Position numbers and translations under genes: made by a program | Shown here: piece by piece, positions 32,558 to 34,937 of the stretch | Layout: each line of letters starts with the position of its first letter | How positions within the stretch are numbered: the first letter of the stretch is position 1 | Source of the DNA: JBMNOI01 sp050942995 | GTDB taxonomy: Bacteria > Chloroflexota > Anaerolineae > UBA1429 | Reading direction: 5' to 3' | Assembly: GCA_050942995.1 (NCBI GenBank) | Contig: JBMNOI010000026.1 | Span: 1 to 34,937, forward strand | DNA: 34,937 nucleotides | The notes under the pieces: generated by a model | The model's database searches: none | Told to the model about the DNA's origin: nothing | What the model saw: only the letters and a program-made list of their open reading frames with translations

Positions 32558-33371
32558 ATCGGCTGAAGAAGAGATACCCCGCCGCCAGACAGAGCAGAGC
32601 CGTCACCGCCGTGCGCATGAAAAAGTCCAGCGCAGGCGCGGTGGGAGGGCTGCCGTCGGGAAAGCCGTACAGCACCGAGCGGTAGGACGCGATGATCGAG
32701 GCCATAGGGTTCAGGATATAGACCAGCCGCCGCACCGGCAGCGCCAGGTTGAGCACCATCGCCCACTCGGGCAGGATCTCGATGGGGTAGAAAATCGGCG
32801 TAACAAAGAACCACGCCTGAAGCATCACATCCATGATCATGCCGGTATCGCGGTAGAACACGTTCATCGTCGCCAGAATGAACGCGATGCCCAGAGTGAA
32901 CGCCACCTGTACGACGATGATCAGCGGCAGATAGAGCAGCGACATGGTAAGGGGCACCCCGAACAGGATCATGAATACAAAGAGCACCGGCAGCGCCAGG
33001 AGCAAATTGACGAGGTTGGATATCACCGTCGAGATGGTGAGAATCTCGGCGGGGAAATAGACCTTTTTGATGAGGTGGCCGTTCCCCGAGATGCTGTGGA
33101 TCGAGCCCATGAGAGATGCGCTGAAAAAATTCCAGGGCAACAGCGCGCACAGAATAAAAACCGGGAAATTGGGCACCTGCCAGTTTGGCAGCATCACGGT
33201 AAAGACCGTGGTAAACACCAACATGAGCAAAAGGGGGTTCACCAGCGACCAGAGAAAGCCCAGCACCGAGTTCTTGTAGCGCACCTTGAGGTCGCGGATT
33301 ACCAGATTCTCGATCAATTCGCGATAGCCATAAAGCTCGACCAGTCGTGCCACCATATGATTATTCGCCAT
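32529..33371 (-). CDS. wzm: Second ABC polysaccharide exporter, membrane permease
   Basis: A 280-residue Wzm-type ABC-2 permease, about six transmembrane segments. The N-terminal RDLKVRYKNSVLGFLWSL, ALLPWNFFSASL, IKKVYFPAEIL and ILNPMASIIASYR segments match those of the other permease in this window, but overall sequence differs, so this is a separate exporter rather than a recent duplicate. The frame runs back to 33491 inside the ATPase gene; the ATG at 33371 overlaps its stop by 11 bases and is preferred (33356 is the alternative). It overlaps the convergent GT4 gene by 29 bases. Confidence 0.92.
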   Translation of the reverse strand: MANNHMVARLVELYGYRELIENLVIRDLKVRYKNSVLGFLWSLVNPLLLMLVFTTVFTVMLPNWQVPNFPVFILCALLPWNFFSASLMGSIHSISGNGHLIKKVYFPAEILTISTVISNLVNLLLALPVLFVFMILFGVPLTMSLLYLPLIIVVQVAFTLGIAFILATMNVFYRDTGMIMDVMLQAWFFVTPIFYPIEILPEWAMVLNLALPVRRLVYILNPMASIIASYRSVLYGFPDGSPPTAPALDFFMRTAVTALLCLAAGYLFFSRFSRRFAEEV

Positions 33372-34710
33372 CCTCTGAGTATTGCGGTTGCGCAACGTGC
33401 TTCCAGGACGCCGGCAGGTAGACAATGCCTTCGTGTGGCACAGACTGGCGCCGAACGACACGAAACGGATAGAGCATCCGCTGATCGTCATACATGACCG
33501 AATAATCCATATTGTGCGTCGCTACCGAAAGAAAATAATCCCCCTCCAGCAAGGGCAGAGACGCCACCCGATAGTATACCTCTCCCGGTCCCTCGACATA
33601 CGGAATATCGAGCCGCCCCATAATTGTATTGGTGCCGCTGATGTGCAGGCCATCCTTACGATGAAAGGCTACGCCGAATCCCGGCTGCTCGATGCGTCGA
33701 TGTGCATGGTAACGCAGGACGATCGTCATCGGCTCACCGGTCGCCAGCGTGTTCGAGATCTGGCCTGTGGCATCCACAAAGCGAACATCGACGATCTCGA
33801 TCTCGCGCGTTCCCCGGCGCCCGGCCTCCGGCGGTAAGGAAACCACCTCGCTCGAGCCCTCTACCGCAGCGCACTCTCTGTCGGGATCACCTGCCCTCTG
33901 ATCATCCACGGGCTCTGTCTCCGTAACGGGGGCGGTCGTATCGGCAGCATCCGGCGCCACCCCATCATCATGGGCGGCCAGCGCCTGCAGGTAACGACGC
34001 ACCACCACATCGGTCATGCCGTCATCACACAAAACGCCGTTATCGAGCCAGAGGGTACGATCGCACAAGTTCATCACCGAATCCAGGCCGTGCGACACAT
34101 ACACGATGGTGACTCCCATATCCTTCATCTCGTGCACTCGACGCAGGCACTTGTCCTGAAAGCTCTGATCGCCCACCGCCAGCACCTCGTCGATCAGAAG
34201 GATATCAGGGTTCACATTGATGGCGATGGCAAAAGCCAGGCGCACATACATGCCGGAGGAGTAGAACTTGACCGGCACATCGATAAAGCGCTCCAGTTCG
34301 GCGAATGCCACAATATCGTCGAAACGCTCGGTCATCTCCCGTCGACTCAGGCCCAACACCGAACCATGGAGGAACACGTTCTCCCGCCCCGTCAGGTCGG
34401 GATGGAAACCGGCGCCCAGCTCGAGTAACGCCGACACCCGCCCGGTAACCTCTATATTCCCCGAGGTGGGCTCCAGGATACGGGTGAGCAGCTTGAGGCA
34501 GGTACTTTTGCCCGATCCGTTCGTACCGATCAGGCCGAGGGTCTCGCCCGCCTCGACTGTGAACGAGACATCGCGCAACGCCCAGAACGTCTCGCAGGCA
34601 CGACGTCCCTTGCGCCTGAAGGTATTGACCAGCAACTCCTGGAACGAACGTGGGCGATCGGCCTGCAGGCGAAAGCACTTGGAAACATTCTCGATCTGGA
34701 TTACGGGCAT
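33361..34710 (-). CDS. wzt: Second ABC polysaccharide exporter, ATP-binding subunit with C-terminal sugar-binding domain
   Basis: A 449-residue Wzt-type ATPase. Walker A is GTNGSGKS (62-69), the signature is YSSGMYVRLAFA, Walker B is ILLIDEVLAVGD, and VSHG replaces the usual VSHN after the D-loop. An acidic, probably disordered linker of about 60 residues follows the ATPase domain, then a beta-rich domain (LATGEPMTIVLRYHA, LLEGDYFLSVATHN) like the Wzt carbohydrate-binding module, different from that of the first exporter. The frame continues to an ATG at 34770, but the family N-terminus begins at the Met at 34710 (MPVIQIENVSKCF). That ATG has no SD of its own; a 20-codon reading frame just upstream may couple to it. 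Confidence 0.93.
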   Translation of the reverse strand: MPVIQIENVSKCFRLQADRPRSFQELLVNTFRRKGRRACETFWALRDVSFTVEAGETLGLIGTNGSGKSTCLKLLTRILEPTSGNIEVTGRVSALLELGAGFHPDLTGRENVFLHGSVLGLSRREMTERFDDIVAFAELERFIDVPVKFYSSGMYVRLAFAIAINVNPDILLIDEVLAVGDQSFQDKCLRRVHEMKDMGVTIVYVSHGLDSVMNLCDRTLWLDNGVLCDDGMTDVVVRRYLQALAAHDDGVAPDAADTTAPVTETEPVDDQRAGDPDRECAAVEGSSEVVSLPPEAGRRGTREIEIVDVRFVDATGQISNTLATGEPMTIVLRYHAHRRIEQPGFGVAFHRKDGLHISGTNTIMGRLDIPYVEGPGEVYYRVASLPLLEGDYFLSVATHNMDYSVMYDDQRMLYPFRVVRRQSVPHEGIVYLPASWKHVAQPQYSEDGE

Positions 34711-34717
34711 ATAGGAG

Positions 34718-34780
34718 TCAACTCGCGGGCAGAATATGAGGGGGGCACGTCTTTGACAGACGAAACCCATAGCGACACAT
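34718..34780 (-). CDS. Possible 20-residue leader peptide upstream of the second exporter ATPase
   Basis: ATG at 34780 with AAAGGA four bases upstream opens a 20-codon frame ending in TGA at 34720-34718, seven bases before the ATPase ATG. It translates MCRYGFRLSKTCPPHILPAS. The SD lies directly after the predicted transcription start, while the ATPase start itself has no SD, so this short frame may allow translation re-initiation. It may also be no more than chance; there is no run of one amino acid that would suggest classical attenuation. Confidence 0.3.
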   Translation of the reverse strand: MCRYGFRLSKTCPPHILPAS

Positions 34781-34800
34781 CACGTCCTTTCGACACGGGG

Positions 34801-34828
34801 ATTATACCATCAGGAGGGGGTCACACAA
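34801..34828 (-). promoter_or_regulatory. Extended -10 promoter of the second exporter
   Basis: On the minus strand TGGTATAAT (34809-34801) is a perfect extended -10. TTGTGT at 34828-34823 is a weak -35 at 16 bp. Transcription would begin near 34794, right before the AAAGGA at 34790-34785. The TTGTGT-R-ACC sequence here resembles that of the promoter-like site at 17259-17289. Confidence 0.65.
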
Positions 34829-34861
34829 AACATTGCAGCCCCTGACGGTTCCCGATCCTCC

Positions 34862-34889
34862 TTGACACCCTCTTCTCCCGCGTTATAAT
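34862..34889 (+). promoter_or_regulatory. Consensus sigma70 promoter pointing out of the window
   Basis: TTGACA (34862-34867) and TATAAT (34884-34889) are separated by 16 bp. Both hexamers are perfect. It drives whatever lies beyond the right edge, on the plus strand, divergent from the exporter promoter. GATCCG at 34891-34896 and CGGATC at 34911-34916 form a small inverted repeat around the start region. Confidence 0.75.
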
Positions 34890-34937
34890 CGATCCGATTC
34901 AGAGCCGTTCCGGATCATGGGCACGTCTCTACGTCGC

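Overview
This window is an accessory surface-polysaccharide (glycan) locus of a free-living bacterium of moderately high GC. Nothing names the species. The mix of Wzm/Wzt-type ABC exporters, many GT4/GT2 enzymes, large membrane proteins with beta-rich C-terminal tails, a terpenoid-toroid/methyltransferase fusion and a FolB/pteridine-reductase pair is most like Chloroflexota, but that is an impression from protein style, not a search result. Promoters are of the ordinary sigma70 kind and most genes have clear Shine-Dalgarno (SD) sequences. No tRNA, rRNA, CRISPR, phage or insertion sequence was seen.

Layout. (1) From 16729 leftwards to about 38 runs one long minus-strand operon: an ABC exporter (permease, then ATPase with a sugar-binding tail), a radical SAM/SPASM protein, a GT2, a fused Gfo/Idh/MocA oxidoreductase-DegT aminotransferase, a fused toroid-methyltransferase-methyltransferase, WecB, then GT2, GT4, GT4, GT2 and GT4. 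Several junctions are ATGA overlaps. (2) 16730-17345 is a gene-free leader with two promoter-like sites, each built on an 11-bp tandem repeat, and several hairpins. (3) 17346-18449 (minus) is a small pterin/folate unit: a pteridine-reductase-like SDR and FolB. (4) Divergent from it, 18645-21018 (plus) carries an alpha/beta hydrolase and a type I sulfatase. (5) 21075-32557 (plus), behind its own promoter-like site, carries a coiled-coil protein, two GT4, two large membrane GT-C-like proteins sharing a C-terminal domain, and two more GT4. (6) 32529-34710 (minus, convergent) is a second ABC exporter pair, ATPase then permease, with a consensus extended -10 promoter. A near-perfect promoter at 34862-34889 points out of the right edge.

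How it fits together (inference). WecB and the oxidoreductase-aminotransferase fusion would supply modified or amino sugars as nucleotide sugars. Ten soluble glycosyltransferases assemble the glycan on the inner face of the membrane. The Wzt C-terminal domains recognise the finished chain, perhaps after capping by the methyltransferase fusion, and two separate exporters move it out. The GT-C-like proteins would act on the outer side. No initiating sugar-phosphate transferase, no Wzx/Wzy pair and no UDP-ManNAc dehydrogenase is present, so those steps must be encoded elsewhere or not be used. The most unusual items are the two multi-domain fusions, the orphan radical SAM enzyme and the tandem-repeat promoters ahead of the first exporter.
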